64,000 bases of DNA from contig LR990045.1 of the NCBI GenBank assembly GCA_905147135.1, forward strand, positions 13,430,173 to 13,494,172. The letters are read 5' to 3'. The DNA is from Blastobasis lacticolella (lineage: Eukaryota > Arthropoda > Insecta > Lepidoptera > Blastobasidae). Both the position numbers and the translations under genes were made by a program. Positions 1 through 11,844 of the stretch are shown here, piece after piece. The notes beneath the pieces are model-generated. The model saw only the letters and a program-made list of their open reading frames with translations, was not told the DNA's origin and searched no databases. Each line of letters begins with the position of its first letter. Position 1 is the first letter of the stretch.

Positions 1-2495
1 TATGCGAAATGATAGAAGTAGGTATGAAGTATAGTCTAAACAACAGCACAACTGCTCTTGGCCTTGCTGTTGTTCCAGGAATCCAATGCAAGTAATGCAT
101 TGAGTGCGCGACCACACGCAGCGCAGGTACCTAATAAATAAGATGCGCTAATGTCTTTACGAGTAGTCGGTTTGTTTACATTTTGCATGCACTTTGTGTC
201 GTCAATTCAGAATCTTTTAGAATAATGACTTCAGATTATTTTTTGCAAAAAAAGAATGAATTTAATACGACTGCACTATTCACACACATTCATTCACATC
301 AGTGTCATAAACTGATTTATGACACACAGGGTGAAATTGTGGGCATTTGGAGCGAGAGTTTTCAACAAATGAAAACTCTTGATCCAGATGCCCCAATTTT
401 ACCCTACTAAGGTGAAAATAACTTAAATGAAAATAGCCTATTATAAAATTGATGAATATATCAATGACAAAAATGTATGGTGCACTCTTCGAAATAGGAA
501 GTTATTTATAAATTTATAGTCTTGTAAATTGGGTGAGGATGATTTGATGTGGAATTATCATTCAATAACAAATATTTTTGACATAACGTCTGTATGGTAG
601 TGGTGTGGGGGTCGGGTCTTTCTCTTCCCTCAAATATGGTTGAATTTGACGATGGCTGGGCCCTGCGTCATGCTCGTGAACGGGTGCTGCCTTGGTGGAC
701 TGGCCTGCTTTTGGTGTACCATTTTTTTTTTAATTCTTAGTTATCCTGACCGATTTGTGGAGGTTCACGTCATATTCCAATTAACACAGGCTCACTCAAA
801 TTAAATTGACAAATGTATCAATGCAATGTAATCATATTTAAATGAACCTGTGGGTTTCTTACCATTTCTTTCTCACATAGATGGTCATTTTCCTAACTCG
901 CAGACAGACGACATTCTTTTTACTTTTTGTTCCGAGCTCAGGGGGCGAAGCGGGTAGGCCGGCTGGTGCGTGCGGGTGTGATCGCCGCACATGATTCGTC
1001 TAGGCGGTTATGTGCGTATCGTGTATAGGTGCCCGGTGTCTCGCAGGAGTAAGCCACCGTACGCGCTGATCGGTCTGCATGCGTCGCTTCCTACCTGGAT
1101 GAGCTCGCTTAACTTTCCCTTTGGTTTCCGTTAGATTTTTGACTTTTGAAAAGAGATTAATTAACGTAATCCTAATTCAATAAATACTAATCATTTTCAT
1201 TTCAGAAAGAATTATAGACTAACCTTTAAACGAGGAAAAACAAATCCTTTCAGCTGGTTAGACTGAGCTTGGGCTGGCCGAAGACTTATGTATTCTACGT
1301 ATAGTGCACATATAATTCAACTCCAAAAGGGCTATGTCCACTTTCGTCCCAAAAATTGACTATATGAAAGGTAAAAAACAGGCTTTATGCCTGTTAACCT
1401 CCAAGTACGAAGCCGTCATCCGTCCAGTTCCCGGACCCTGCGGGTGTTGCTTGATTTTGGTTGTCAGTCTCGCACGCGCGCTGCAATTGGTACAGAGCCG
1501 CTTATCTAGGTGTAAATATTGGGATGTGAATATTAATGAATAGTAAAGCTAGGTAGGTGCTTACTTCTATTTTGTTCACAACAAGCATTGGTGAATGGAA
1601 CGGAGTGTTATCACTGGAATCTACTGAGATCGGTTCCCTTGGGCATGCGTGACCCCCACCAGATTTGGCTGCGGCCCTGAAATTTAATGACAAGAAAGAC
1701 TTACATTCTATGGTCTTGTAGTGACAGCGTAGGAAAATAACTGGGTGCCTGTTGCTTTGTGTTTTGCCTGCACCTACTTACTACACTTATTAGGCATAAT
1801 TGTGGAAAATGGTATACTATGTTTTGCTTACCTGCTTTTCATTTTTATTTTTTTTAAATTGTGACCCAACCGGTGAAATCGAGAACACTATTCTAACTAT
1901 ATTCACTGAACTGCACTTTTATGATATTTTTCTTGTTAATTTATATAACATTCAACCAAATATGAGTATGACCACACTATTATTGTTATTCTACTTTACT
2001 ACTGAGATTAACTTATATCTTTTTTTAATTGGTGTACTTAGCTGTTCTGCTCGGAAGGGCAGTGACTGAAAATCGGCGCGTCTGGCGGCGCATGCGCAGC
2101 CTTTCGCACTGCCGAGTCACTTTCTTTTCGACGAACGATGCGGCAGCGCAGTTTTGTTTTTGTTTACATTTTGGTGCAGGTACAGTCAGCATACAATTTT
2201 AGTGTGTGCCTACTGGATCTGGACTAGCATTTTGTATCAAATGGGAACATGTAAGAACGTCCTTGTTACATCGTTTCGTCGAATAAAGATATTTTCTTTC
2301 ATTACGTTCTTTCTTTCTTTCTAAAGAAGCCTGCGAAAATTTTCTGGCGGAAGATAATCCAACCAATTTAAAATCAGAGTCTGGGAAGAAAGAAAGAACA
2401 ACTTCATTGAAACAACCTGTTAAAGAACAAAGAGCCCGCGAGTTAATTTATTTATTCTATTTGTTTATTACATTGTAGCGATTTCGCTACAATTA
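1..2495. other. No recognisable gene
   Basis: AT-rich sequence with short chance reading frames only. A GC-richer stretch at about 600-1130 and another at about 2040-2170 look like decayed repeats, but I cannot assign them. The 89-codon frame at 1800-2069 is hydrophobic AT-rich sequence without a domain, and the 75-codon frame at 183-410 has no recognisable family. Confidence 0.5.
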
Positions 2496-3494
2496 CCCTC
2501 CCTTCTGATGAAAAAATCCGTAAGTAAGTTTTCGATAGTCGAAAGTAGAGTATTCCGAGAAATAAATAAATAATTTAAAAAATATATATATAGAACAACT
2601 CGAAGATGTACCTATCACATGGTTAATAAACCTACCTAATGCAGCTGATCTGATAATAGAGTTGGAAGTAATGAACGTGTTAGAAAAATAGATAGAGTGT
2701 ACCGATCTAATGTGTGAATTTAAGTATTTAGGGGATATGAGTTAGGTTGGCCTAGTAACTAAGGTTAGAAAGTTGAATTAAATGAAAAATAGGGCACATT
2801 AGTTAAATAAACCTTTTATTTATTCAGGAAAGGATATTCACATTCAAACACCGAGATCAGATAAAATGAGATAAGTTATTTATATGGGATAGCAGTCATA
2901 GCTAACAAATTAACATGGGAAATATGCTAATATATTCTAAACATAATAAAACATAGCGAAATGAAGTATAGCGGCTATATCGCCTGAGGATAACACAAAT
3001 AAATCATTTAGAAATCAGCAATAGGCACCAAAGTAATACAATACAAGTTTATACTTAACTGTGTGGCTGCTCTGGAGCAAAAGTCCCTTTGTCTGATATA
3101 ACTAGGTTTATATACCCAACGTTTAGCCGGAAATCGGAAGCCGGTACATATTTCAACCAATCATAAGACGTTATACACTGCCAGTTAAATATGAAGTTAT
3201 TGTGCCAAAACACTTAACTAAAGACATCGAAATAGTTCTTAAAACTATTGTTAATAATTATAGGATTTATTACACAATTACAAATATATCTTTCAGTTAA
3301 TTAGTACTTAATCTGTTAAAGAGATTCGTTCTGAAATAAAGAACGAACATTTCGTTCGGAAACATTGAAAACTGCACAGAATATTAATTACTATACGTAA
3401 ATACTTTAAGGGGAAATATTTACAAACTGTATTCTATTAAATAAACCATCAAATTAACATAAAATAATTATAATATTTAACAAACGCAATAACA
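2496..3494 (-). mobile_element. Old LTR with adjoining primer-binding-like site, minus strand
   Basis: Read on the minus strand, this begins TGTTATTGCG, ends TTTTTTCA and is directly followed by TCAGAAGGGAGGG (plus-strand 2496-2508). The same layout is seen in the young element at 10307, where the LTR ends GCTGACA and is followed by TCAGAAGTGGGATTCG. The promoter-proximal part is also shared: both have TTTCCGGCTA, then a TATA box, then CTTTTGCTCCAGAGC and CACA(C/G)AGTTAAGTA. The LTR is about 986 bp, diverged, and has no recognisable internal region or partner LTR in the window. It is probably an old relative of the element at 10307-15000, reduced to one LTR plus a little internal sequence. 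The outer boundaries are inferred. Confidence 0.6.
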
Positions 3495-3689
3495 TAACCC
3501 CATCGTGTTTCAGCTATTTGAAATAGTCTTCATGAGTGATGGTATATAACGGTGATATTCAAGGTCTGATGATGATAACGGAAGGTGGTCATACACACTC
3601 CTAAACTCCGGAGACTGGTCTATGATTAAACATATAAGTACCTCAGCTACCTATATCAAAATCTACTATCACTTTATCATATTTGTAGG

Positions 3690-3900
3690 ACAGTCGTACT
3701 AATATTATAAATGAGACAATTTGTAAGGATGTTTGGATGTTTGTTACTTCTTCACGCAAAAACTAATAATATAGCTTATATCCTGGAATTGCACATAGAT
3801 TCAATTTATCCAGAAATTTAATGTGGTTCCTGCGGGAACGGGTCTGGAACGTCATAATCGAATTTTACGCGCACGAAGTCGCGGGCATAAGCTTATAACT
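3690..3900 (+). repeat. Dispersed repeat with GAAGTCGCGGGC end
   Basis: The stretch from TACTAATATTATAAATG through TCACGCAAAAACTA to GCACGAAGTCGCGGGCA resembles a short interspersed repeat that is very common in moth and butterfly genomes (from memory, not searched). Fragments with the complementary GCGACTT(C/T)GT(A/T/G)CGCG end occur at about 42870, 52820 and 60916 in this window. No coding capacity. Confidence 0.5.
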
Positions 3901-3984
3901 TCAAATTTATACTTATTTGTGTGTGTATATTTGTATAATGTCATGCGGCATAGGAATATAGTTGATGATGCTCAACTACATACC

Positions 3985-4205
3985 TAACTATGTCGCTGTT
4001 GGTTCTGTAAGATTACGGCACTTGTCAATATCTCCATCGTACTCCCCATCCCTTGTTATCATAATTCCCAGATACACAAATAAATTATTTCACTAGCTCC
4101 ACTCTCTCAAAGTAACATCCTTCTGTTTTTCCATCACCATATCTTTGGTTTTACTGACATTAGATTCCATATCCTTCTTCTTAAGCACCCCATTATTTAC
4201 ATGCG
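3985..4205 (-). pseudogene. Non-LTR reverse transcriptase relic (minus strand)
   Basis: The minus strand reads NVSKTKDMVM... and then, in another frame, VYLGIMITRDGEYDGDI. This matches the usual order of non-LTR RT domains after the catalytic YADD box: an N-SKTK segment followed by YLG-x-I-T-DG. Frames are broken and no start or catalytic box is present. It is a short decayed fragment of an element I cannot place in a clade. Confidence 0.5.
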
Positions 4206-4329
4206 CCCCAAATTTAATATGTCCTGCAGCTTCTCTCCGACGATGCAAGTAAAACTTGAACTAGGACGCCCCGTTACGCTCCCTGCGTGTAGACTTGTTT
4301 TTTGTTGGTGCTGCGTATCGATTGTTTAC

Positions 4330-5170
4330 TTATTTACATTGAACATAATCCTGTGTAAAATGGTGCAGCGCAAAAAATGTAAGTTGTTTATTGCAACGAA
4401 TAACAACGATACAGTGCAATGCAGGGGCAAGTGTCAAGGATATTACCACAAGTCCTGCGTGCAGGATGTTACGAAATTCCAAAAGGCAGAAGTCTGTGAT
4501 AAATGTAGTGCGGCACCGAGTGTGGAATCACCTTAAATCACATTTGACCCTAAAACTACGTCGGTGGAATCCTTGTTCCTGCAATTGAATGATAAGTTAG
4601 ACATTGTTCGGGAAATGAAGACAAAAATCGACGAATTAACGAAAGCTGTCGATTTTTACGCCGAACAATATGAAGAGTTAAGAAAGTTTAAAGAAGAAAG
4701 CATAGAACGAATGCGAAAATACGAAAAGAATATTGTTGCCTTACATAACAAAAACAGCTACCTTGAAAAATACATTATCTCATTGGAATAAAGACTAAAT
4801 CTAATTTAGCAGAAAGAGTTAGACAAAAACGTCGAGTTGTCGAATATAATGGAAGTAGAGGGAGAGAATATAGAAAATAAGGTAAAAACTATTGCGCAAA
4901 GCCTAAAACTACAAAGTATATAGAGAAGGTATGGAGGGTAGGCAAAGTGCAAAAAGGCGAGAGGCCGCGGCCCGTAATTGTGAAACTGCTAACTCGTACG
5001 GCGAAGGACGATTGGATGAATTGTCGTAAACAGAAAATTAATAATAGTGTATGTGGCAGAGATAGTAACATAAGAATATATATAAATGAGCACGTCACAG
5101 CACAAACTCGTCAACTGTTTTGAATCACTAAAAATAAATTGAAGGGTATCTACCAATACATATGGATCCA
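4330..5170 (+). pseudogene. LINE ORF1: PHD-like zinc finger plus coiled coil (broken)
   Basis: An ATG at 4360 opens a protein with a Cys/His pattern (C-RGKC-YYHKSC then CDKC) like a PHD-type finger. After a break near 4535 the next frame (4564-4791) is a charged heptad-rich coiled coil (EMKTKIDELTKAVDFYAEQ onwards). Further downstream, frames read like an RRM-type basic domain (KGERPRPVIVKLLTRTAKDD) with stops. PHD-like finger plus coiled coil is the known layout of ORF1 in several CR1/Jockey-group LINEs; it binds element RNA. Several frameshifts and stops make it dead. It belongs with the endonuclease and RT pieces downstream. Confidence 0.6.
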
Positions 5171-5480
5171 AAACTCGAAGGTATTAATTAGAAAAGACGA
5201 ATAAAAAGACACTGCAGATTAAGCGCGAGAACGATGTACCTATACCGTACCGTATAAGTACCGATATCGATGGCACCACAAACATAAACCAATAAATAAT
5301 TACGTCTGAATAAAATATACTTATCAAAATTCGATTCATGTAGCAATATTACCGACGTCACCTCTACGGAATACTCTAATATTTATGTGTGGTGTGATGA
5401 GATTAATAAAGATACATATGCATTACAAGTAGTATCTACAAATAAATATCTGCTCTTTACGAAAATATTTTAACGCCTTA

Positions 5481-6188
5481 TTGGTACTAGTAAAGGACTG
5501 CCTTTCTTGCTTGGATATGATTATAATCACAGAGAGTAACATAAAGGAAGATTATCTGTCAATGTATAGTATCCCAGGATATAACACGATATCGAATACA
5601 AGAGAGAGCCGAAAAGGAGGCGGAATAGTTATTTATATTAAAAAGAGTCACTTATTTACCTCGAAAAATAGCAGTACTACGACATACGAGTCCATTATAG
5701 GTACCTTAAATGTGAATGGATGCGCCCTACATGTAATAGCTATCTATCAACCACCCAATACAAATAAACTGCAATTTATTTCCCACTTGAAGAAAATGCT
5801 ACGTGAAATTTCACCACACCACAGCATTGTACTGGCCGGAGACTTAAATATAGATCTATTAAAGGAAGACGGTGAGAATTCTATCACTCGGAATTACTTG
5901 GATGTTATGAGCGAAAATGGAATGCAATGCGGACTACGTAGCTATATACGCGAGAGGCGGTGCGTGGTGGACGACCGAGTGACGCGGTCCTGCATAGACC
6001 ACGTGATCCTGCGGACTGCGCGGCCCGCCACTGCGTATGCGCTCGCCGTGCAGCTAGCCGACCACTACCCGACGGGAGCTACGCTGCGCCTACAGTCACG
6101 TATACAGCATGATGTAAATAGGAACAAGACCGTTATTTGTAATAAACAGGTTAGGGAAAAACTATTATCGATAAATTGGGAAGAGTAA
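5481..6188 (+). pseudogene. LINE ORF2, apurinic-type endonuclease domain
   Basis: The 235-codon frame has endonuclease/exonuclease/phosphatase-family blocks in order: MIIITESNIK (catalytic Glu region), GGGIVIYIKK, VIAIYQPPN, the GDLNIDL box with catalytic Asp/Asn, and TRSCIDHVI plus ADHYPT with the terminal catalytic His. This domain nicks target DNA for target-primed reverse transcription. The frame ends at 6188 and the homologous RT domain resumes only at about 8230, so the ORF is interrupted. The family is CR1/Jockey-like by general pattern; clade assignment is uncertain. Confidence 0.7.
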
Positions 6189-6479
6189 ACTCAATTGAAT
6201 GTCCAAAATTGCTATATGGTAAATTATATGAAACCCACAGAAATGAAACAAAAACAGAATCCATCCATGTGTCTTAAGTCATGAGGGAAGCATAGAAATG
6301 GCCGCCATTTTATATGCCTGCGTAATTTTAGGGTTGCCATATACATGTGCCCTCTTTATGTATTATGTTAGCAATACAACTTTACAATAATAAATCAATA
6401 AAAATTATTAATTTCTGATTGTAAATATTTATTTAAAAAATCTTAAGTAATGAAATATGTTGATAAAAGGAGTCTCCCC

Positions 6480-6694
6480 GAGTACGCTCCATACAAATGA
6501 AGTTTGATCATATTTTCAATATTGCGCTATCAAAATCAATTTAATTTTGTAGACGTGATCCAGAAACTAATATCGATGCTTGTGGTATAATAAATATATC
6601 AATTCAAAGTTACACGAGATTCACGATTTCTATAGAAATAAAAAAACCTGTGTACTTTGAAAATATGATCAAACTACGTTTGTATAGAGCGCTC
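6480..6694. mobile_element. Short inverted-repeat element (MITE-like)
   Basis: The left end GAGTACGCTCCATACAAATG and following AGTTTGATCATATTTTCAA (6480-6519) are matched by the reverse complement of 6656-6694, with a few mismatches over about 40 bp. The centre is AT-rich and non-coding. No clear target-site duplication was found, so the superfamily is unknown. Confidence 0.55.
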
Positions 6695-6704
6695 TTGTGG
6701 GAAA

Positions 6705-7275
6705 CCTCCTGTCACCTTCCTGTACCCCTCCCGTATCCCTACCGTATGCCTGCCGTACCCCTCCCGTAACCCTGCCGTATCCCTCCCGTAGTCCTGCCGT
6801 ACCTCTCCCGTAACCTTCCCGTACCCCTCCCGTATGCCTGCCGTACCCCTACCGTACCCGTCACGTACCCTCCCCGCACCCTTCACTTAACCACACCGTA
6901 TACCTGCCGTACCCCTTCCGTGGCCCTGTCGTATCCCTTCCGCAGCACTCCCGTACCACTCCTATAGGCCTACCGTAACCCTACCGTATGCCTGACGTAC
7001 CCTTCCCATAGGCCTACCGTAACCCTACCGTATGCCTACCGTACCCCTACCATATCCTTCCCACAGCCCTGCCGTACGCCTGCCGTACGCCTGCCGTTCC
7101 CCTCCCGTATCCCCACCGTAGCCTTATCGTGCTCCCATAATCCGTGCCGTACCCCTCTCGCAACCATCCCCTAGGTCTACCGTAACCCTGCCGTACCTCT
7201 CCCGTAGCCCTGCCGTACGCCTGCCGTTTCCCACCCGTGCCCCTACCTTAGCCTTGTCGTACCCCTGCCGTACTG
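6705..7275. repeat. 11-bp minisatellite, consensus NCCCTNCCGTA
   Basis: Around fifty imperfect copies of an 11-bp unit (for example CCCCTCCCGTA, TGCCTGCCGTA, ACCCTGCCGTA) fill this stretch, with CCGTA the best conserved part. The start is very regular, with consecutive units of exactly 11 bp; the end is more degenerate. Because 11 is not a multiple of 3, all frames give related 11-residue peptide repeats, which explains a 70-codon chance frame on the minus strand. It is much more GC-rich than its surroundings. Confidence 0.85.
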
Positions 7276-8095
7276 TATCCTGCCCTATATTCTTATTCTG
7301 CTATTCGAGGCGGGTACAAATACATTAAATTATAAAAAACAAAATAGCTATTCAGTTAATTTACCCGTTTTGGAAAGGCGTACGGAACCAAGCATCGTAG
7401 CCCCTTCGCGGTTGTTATAAAATCCACGTCATCAAAATGTGCACTGCACACGGTTCTCGCAGATGATGGGTTCCAAATGGTTTCTCTTCTACAGTTTCGT
7501 ATAATTAGAATCCAATCGTCTTTACGGTTTTTATTTCTAGAAAACCTATTAAAATAATATAACCCGGTTAAAATAAAATCGGGATCGAAAATAATAAGGG
7601 CTCCGCAGAAAGCGGTGTTATATTATTTATTTATAAAATCGGACTACTATGCTTACATCATAGCAGTACGTAGACTATAATTATAATCATTCAAGTTCTT
7701 TTCAGATACGATAGGTAATAAAAATTCGGAACCTGATCTGAGTCACAAATTTAATAAAGAATTCCCCACTTTATGGGAATTTTCCCGAAAAATAGGTAGC
7801 CACATCGTTGTACTTTTGTTCGAAATTTGCTTCAAAGTAAATAAAACATTAATAAAAAAAAGTAGCAAGAATCATAATTACTTAGGCGTGGTAGGTAATT
7901 CCTCCTGCCTTGTTACATTTTTTTTCAGTAACTTTTACACAATTTCACTACACATGACGGCATTTTAAAATATTTTTCGTCGAGGAAAAATATGTCTGAA
8001 CGCTACGAAATGGCGGCGCGTTGTAAGACCCGATGAGTGTATGTCATGTACAACAAAGGAGATTGTCACACCTTGCATGCACCACATCTCTTTAA
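7276..8095. other. AT-rich stretch without recognised features
   Basis: Between the minisatellite and the right junction of the LINE interruption I see only AT-rich sequence. The 83-codon minus-strand frame at 7965-8216 has no recognisable family. Confidence 0.4.
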
Positions 8096-8229
8096 GGTAA
8101 CATGGATTCTGTTTTTGTTTTATTTCTGTGTATGAAGGATATAAATAAGACAAAAAAAATTTAAAAATCAGCAAATCCAGAAATATAATGGTGATTTTAG
8201 AAAAATTTGGATGCATATTAATGGTTAGG

Positions 8230-10200
8230 AAGAACTAATTTAGGTATAGATCAAGTAATTAAAAAATATCTAGTTAAGTCACAAGATCCCAAAATAATTG
8301 GCGATAAATTTTGTGAAGTTTTTGTGGTTTTTTCTAAGGAAATATATAGTATTGTAGGGAAGTATCTCGAACACTAAATAAAAATAATATTGCCTTTTTG
8401 AAGTTGAAGAAGGAAGGGTCACCAATGTAGGGAAGTATCTCGAACACTAAATAAAAATAATATTGCCTTTTTGCAGTTGAAGAAGGAAGTTGTTATTTTT
8501 CATCACCTGGTTACCAAATCAATCACAGTCAACAAATCAGTCAGTTCAGAGCAAAGAGAACGTATTACGCCACAGTATAAAACATAAGTGTAGTAAAAAG
8601 TTTTTAGATCGTAAATCTTATGTCCAGGAGAGTAATGTATCATTTCGTTACAGGAAAGTAACTGCCTTGCAAGTACTTAAAACTATACTCCAAAATGGAC
8701 AAAATGGACTCCAATGAATCACCAGGTATAGACGAAATAAGAATGACGGACATCAAGTTCGCAAAAGAAAAAATATGTGAAGGTATCGCACACTTTATTA
8801 ATATGTCATTTAAAGAGGGAGTATATCCAGCTGAATTAAAAACATTGTTGATACGCCCAATATATAAGCAAGACTCACACGCGGACTACTCTAATTACGA
8901 GGAATAACGATTTTGAGTTCGGTAAATAAAATCACCGAAAAAACTAAGTAGATCAAGTTAGTCATTATTTAGAAGAAAACAACATCATATCAAACGTAGC
9001 ATGGCTTTCGAAAGAGTAAAGTACTGGGACTGCATTAACAGACTTCGCGGAGTCCGTAAATAATCTTCTACATAAAAAAAAGCAAGCGGTGGTTTTATTT
9101 ATCGACTTCATAAAAGCTTTCGATACGCTGGATCACAGGGGGCTATTGGAGGCCATGGATGAATGTGGTATTCGAGGACCAACAAAGGAATGGTTTAAGT
9201 CGTACTTAAGTGACAGGGTAGTTAAGGTTAACACATGTGGGGTAATGAGCGAAGATGGAGGCGTACAATATGTAGTACCGACTGGATCGGTCTTTGGACC
9301 GGTGGGTTATATAATGAACGTTAATAGTATAAAGAATGTCATTAGAAACTGCTTAATGTTTATGTATGCGGATGATACCTGCTTAGTGTATGGGGATCGA
9401 GACATTAATGTAATTCAGGAAAAAATTCAGGAAGATTTGGATGATATTATAAAGTGGTCGCATGACAACGGATTAATAATAAATATTAATAAAACATAAA
9501 TAGTTAGAATATTTTCCCCATATAACAATAACTATAAAAATTTTACTATAAAAATTATAGGTCACTCATATGACTGCTTGCATGTGCTGGGTAGGGACTG
9601 CACAAAGATAGAAGAATAAGAAAGTTTTAAATATTAAGGATTAAACATTTTTCATGGAAACTTCATATAGGCCATATATGTAACAAGCTTAGAATAATAT
9701 TAGGAAAATTTTCTCAGTTAAAATATGTATTGAATAGATCCACCTGTATACGGTATATTATGCGCTAGTTGATGCAGTTATCGGGTATGGTTTGTGTTGC
9801 TATGGGCTCACGTTCAAAACTTACCTAGAACAAATAAAAAATATACAGGTAAGGATAATAAAGTCACTAGTAACCGAAGACACAAGACGAAAAGTACATC
9901 TAAGTAAGGATTATAATGAACTATTTAAAGCCGCTAAAATACTACCGAGAACACAAACTAAACCTGTTATTGTTAATAGAACAGTTTGGAACGGACCACA
10001 GTAATTCGGTAAGATTTTTTAAATCTCAACACGAATGTCATGTAAGGAATTGTTTGTGGAAGAAAGGGCGAATAATTATTATAGGGAAAGGACAAGGAAA
10101 TGGATAGTACCGCGATTACTGAACAGTGTAGATAAAGATATAGCCAAAGCGGACTCCATAGGTATTCTTAAGAAAAAATACAAAGAACAGTATTGTATGT
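8230..10200 (+). pseudogene. LINE ORF2, reverse transcriptase domain (broken)
   Basis: Continuation of the endonuclease at 5481. Blocks in order: DPKIIGDKFCEVFV (linker, about 8285), SPGIDEIRM (8707 on), LLIRPIYK, VLFIDFIKAFDTLDH with the first catalytic Asp (9089 on), then YADD at 9365-9376, and the thumb-like segment NIQVRIIKSL (about 9837). In VPTGSVFGPVGYIM the usual Q-G-S before the fingers is T-G-S. Many stops and frameshifts occur and no full ORF remains. Its 3' untranslated part was split by the LTR element at 10307 and resumes at 15001. Confidence 0.75.
8353..8489. repeat. 73-bp tandem duplication
   Basis: The block starting TGTAGGGAAGTATCTCGAAC at 8353 is repeated from 8426 with a single visible substitution (TTTTTGAAG versus TTTTTGCAG). 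It lies in the N-terminal RT part of the broken LINE ORF2 and adds to its disruption. The near identity suggests it is more recent than the LINE insertion. Confidence 0.9.
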
Positions 10201-10306
10201 AACAGCGGACCTATGTATTATGTACCATGTTTGTTTTCTGCCGTGCGCGTCGCGGTGGCGCTTGTGAGTTTGTAGATAGCCACAAACCCGCAAGCGCGGG
10301 TGCACG

Positions 10307-11227
10307 TGTTAGATATAAGGTATTTTAGTATGTTTTAATTGGTATTAAATATCGTGATTAATAGTAATTACTATTTCAAAATACTTTTGTAAACATTTTA
10401 CCAACTTCAGAATGAAGTGTGGTGTTTCTGAACGATTGTTTGTCTTTGATCAGTTAAGTACTGTTTATGAGAAACTTCCTTAATTAATTATGTAATAAAT
10501 TTATACTAATGTTAAATAATGTTAAAAGTATTGTAATACATTATAATTAACATCTAATCAATCTATCAGTAAATTTAAGATACCGGAAATGAGAATAGAA
10601 ATGACATTTCCGGCTAGAAGGTAGTATAAAGGTCCAGTCAAAAGACTGGGTGGTACTTTTGCTCCAGAGCCGGCACAGAGTTAAGTACAAACTTGCATTG
10701 TATTATTGTTGCTTTATATTTTGTATTGGTTAATTTATTTATATAATTGTTTATTTATTGAATCATACGTAATACTACTGTCCCATTTTAAAGGATAAAT
10801 ATTGAATTATGTGATCGATAATTGTGTCTTAACATTTGGTGAGAATTTTGTATAAATGTGGTTTGCCTATGGTACTTTGTTTGTATTATAAAATCTTGTT
10901 TAATTCAGCTAATGTTGTTTAAATAAATACCTCATTTTATAATGGATTATATTGCTTATTACAATATACCTAATATCTTTAAAACATTTGTTTGATTAAA
11001 TGATGTCCACTAGAATCATACGTTATCCTAGATAATATATTTTCTAGTAAACTCCTACACAAATATCAGCCTTGGATACTTCATCATCATCGTTGTCCAT
11101 ATATTTCACTGGGATTTTGGATACATACTCACACTCTTGTTATTATCCTGTAGCCTAATGACTAAAATAAAGGTTTTACTAATGAAAGACACTGTAGTTA
11201 TAAGCAGGACTTATATTAAAGCTGACA
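10307..11227 (+). repeat. 5' LTR
   Basis: This 921-bp copy starts TG and ends CA. A core promoter is visible: the inverted pair CCGGAAAT (10583-10590) / ATTTCCGG (10606-10613), then TATAAA at 10625-10630, then a perfect small hairpin CCAGTC-AAAA-GACTGG at 10634-10649, where the transcript would start. AATAAA occurs near 10921. Nearly identical to the copy at 14080. Confidence 0.9.
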
Positions 11228-11243
11228 TCAGAAGTGGGATTCG
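11228..11243 (+). promoter_or_regulatory. Putative tRNA primer-binding site
   Basis: TCAGAAGTGGGATTCG follows the LTR directly. It is complementary to the T-arm/acceptor sequence typical of tRNA-Leu-type molecules (CGAATCCCACTTCTGA, from memory), but lacks the TGG that would pair with the 3' CCA, so priming would be internal or from a processed tRNA. The old minus-strand LTR at 2509 has a related TCAGAAGGGAGGG in the same place, which supports a functional site. Confidence 0.55.
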
Positions 11244-11292
11244 TTAACTCTTGATATCGATATAAAAATCACTATTTTTCAGATTCTGCGTA

Positions 11293-11844
11293 ATGGACGA
11301 GACCATTCCACGAGGCATCTTGCAAATCCACGACGACGGTGTATGGAACGACCAATCGACGTCTGAAGGATCGATAGACCGAAAAACCAAAGGAAATGTG
11401 CTGTGCTGTCTTCGCGGACCATCGCTGTCAAGAGCTTCGCAGATCCTGGTTGAAATCGTCACCCGGAACAGCATCACCAAAGCTGCCATGACAGGTAACA
11501 CCCCGACCGGTTCTGTATCTAAACATCTCGGACGCCAGGACATCTACTGCTGGACATACTCCGCCAGGGGGCCTTCCGCAACGGTCGGCTTGGTCCACCA
11601 GCTCAGTTTATTTCCTGGGGCTGTTTTACACTATAATTTCCGGTACGTGATCCCCATTCGAAGACCTTTGTGCCTCATCGGCCATCGGTCCTATGAAATT
11701 TTGTGGCCTGCCCACTGCCACTTTAGTTTTGAAACTCGTGGAAACTATGTCGGTGACTTCTGCATCTACTATGGCACAAATCCTGGACACTATGGAATCA
11801 CGAATTGTTTCTTGCACGTCGAGCGTCACTACATCGAGATATAA
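11293..11844 (+). other. Unrecognised 183-codon frame inside the LTR element
   Basis: A plus-strand frame begins ATGGACGAGACC just after the leader and ends near 11844. It is GC-richer than the surrounding internal sequence, and overlapping minus-strand frames are also open (11244-11543, 11626-11829), so the true coding strand, if any, is unclear. I see no gag features (no CCHC knuckle or major homology motif) and no known domain. It could be a relic of a captured host sequence or eroded gag. Confidence 0.3.

Larger units (their letters stand above)
6270..8095. mobile_element. Insertion that splits the LINE ORF2
   Basis: LINE coding sequence stops near 6270 and resumes at about 8230. The motif AAACAAAAACAGAATCCAT at 6248-6266 reappears in reverse complement at about 8097-8115, so the right junction carries an inverted copy of LINE sequence. 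The inserted DNA holds a MITE-like inverted repeat (6480-6694), an 11-bp minisatellite and about 800 bp of unrecognised AT-rich sequence. I cannot name the inserted element. Confidence 0.4.

Noticed and set aside
6674..6886. 70-codon minus-strand frame with repeated REGYGR-type peptide
   Set aside because: It is the translation of the 11-bp minisatellite; all frames give similar repeats, so no gene is implied.
6705..7275. CRISPR-like array
   Set aside because: Units are 11 bp without spacers and the genome is eukaryotic; this is a minisatellite.
11626..11829. Minus-strand gene (67 codons) in the LTR element
   Set aside because: It overlaps an open plus-strand frame of equal quality and has no recognisable domain; kept only as an unassigned relic.
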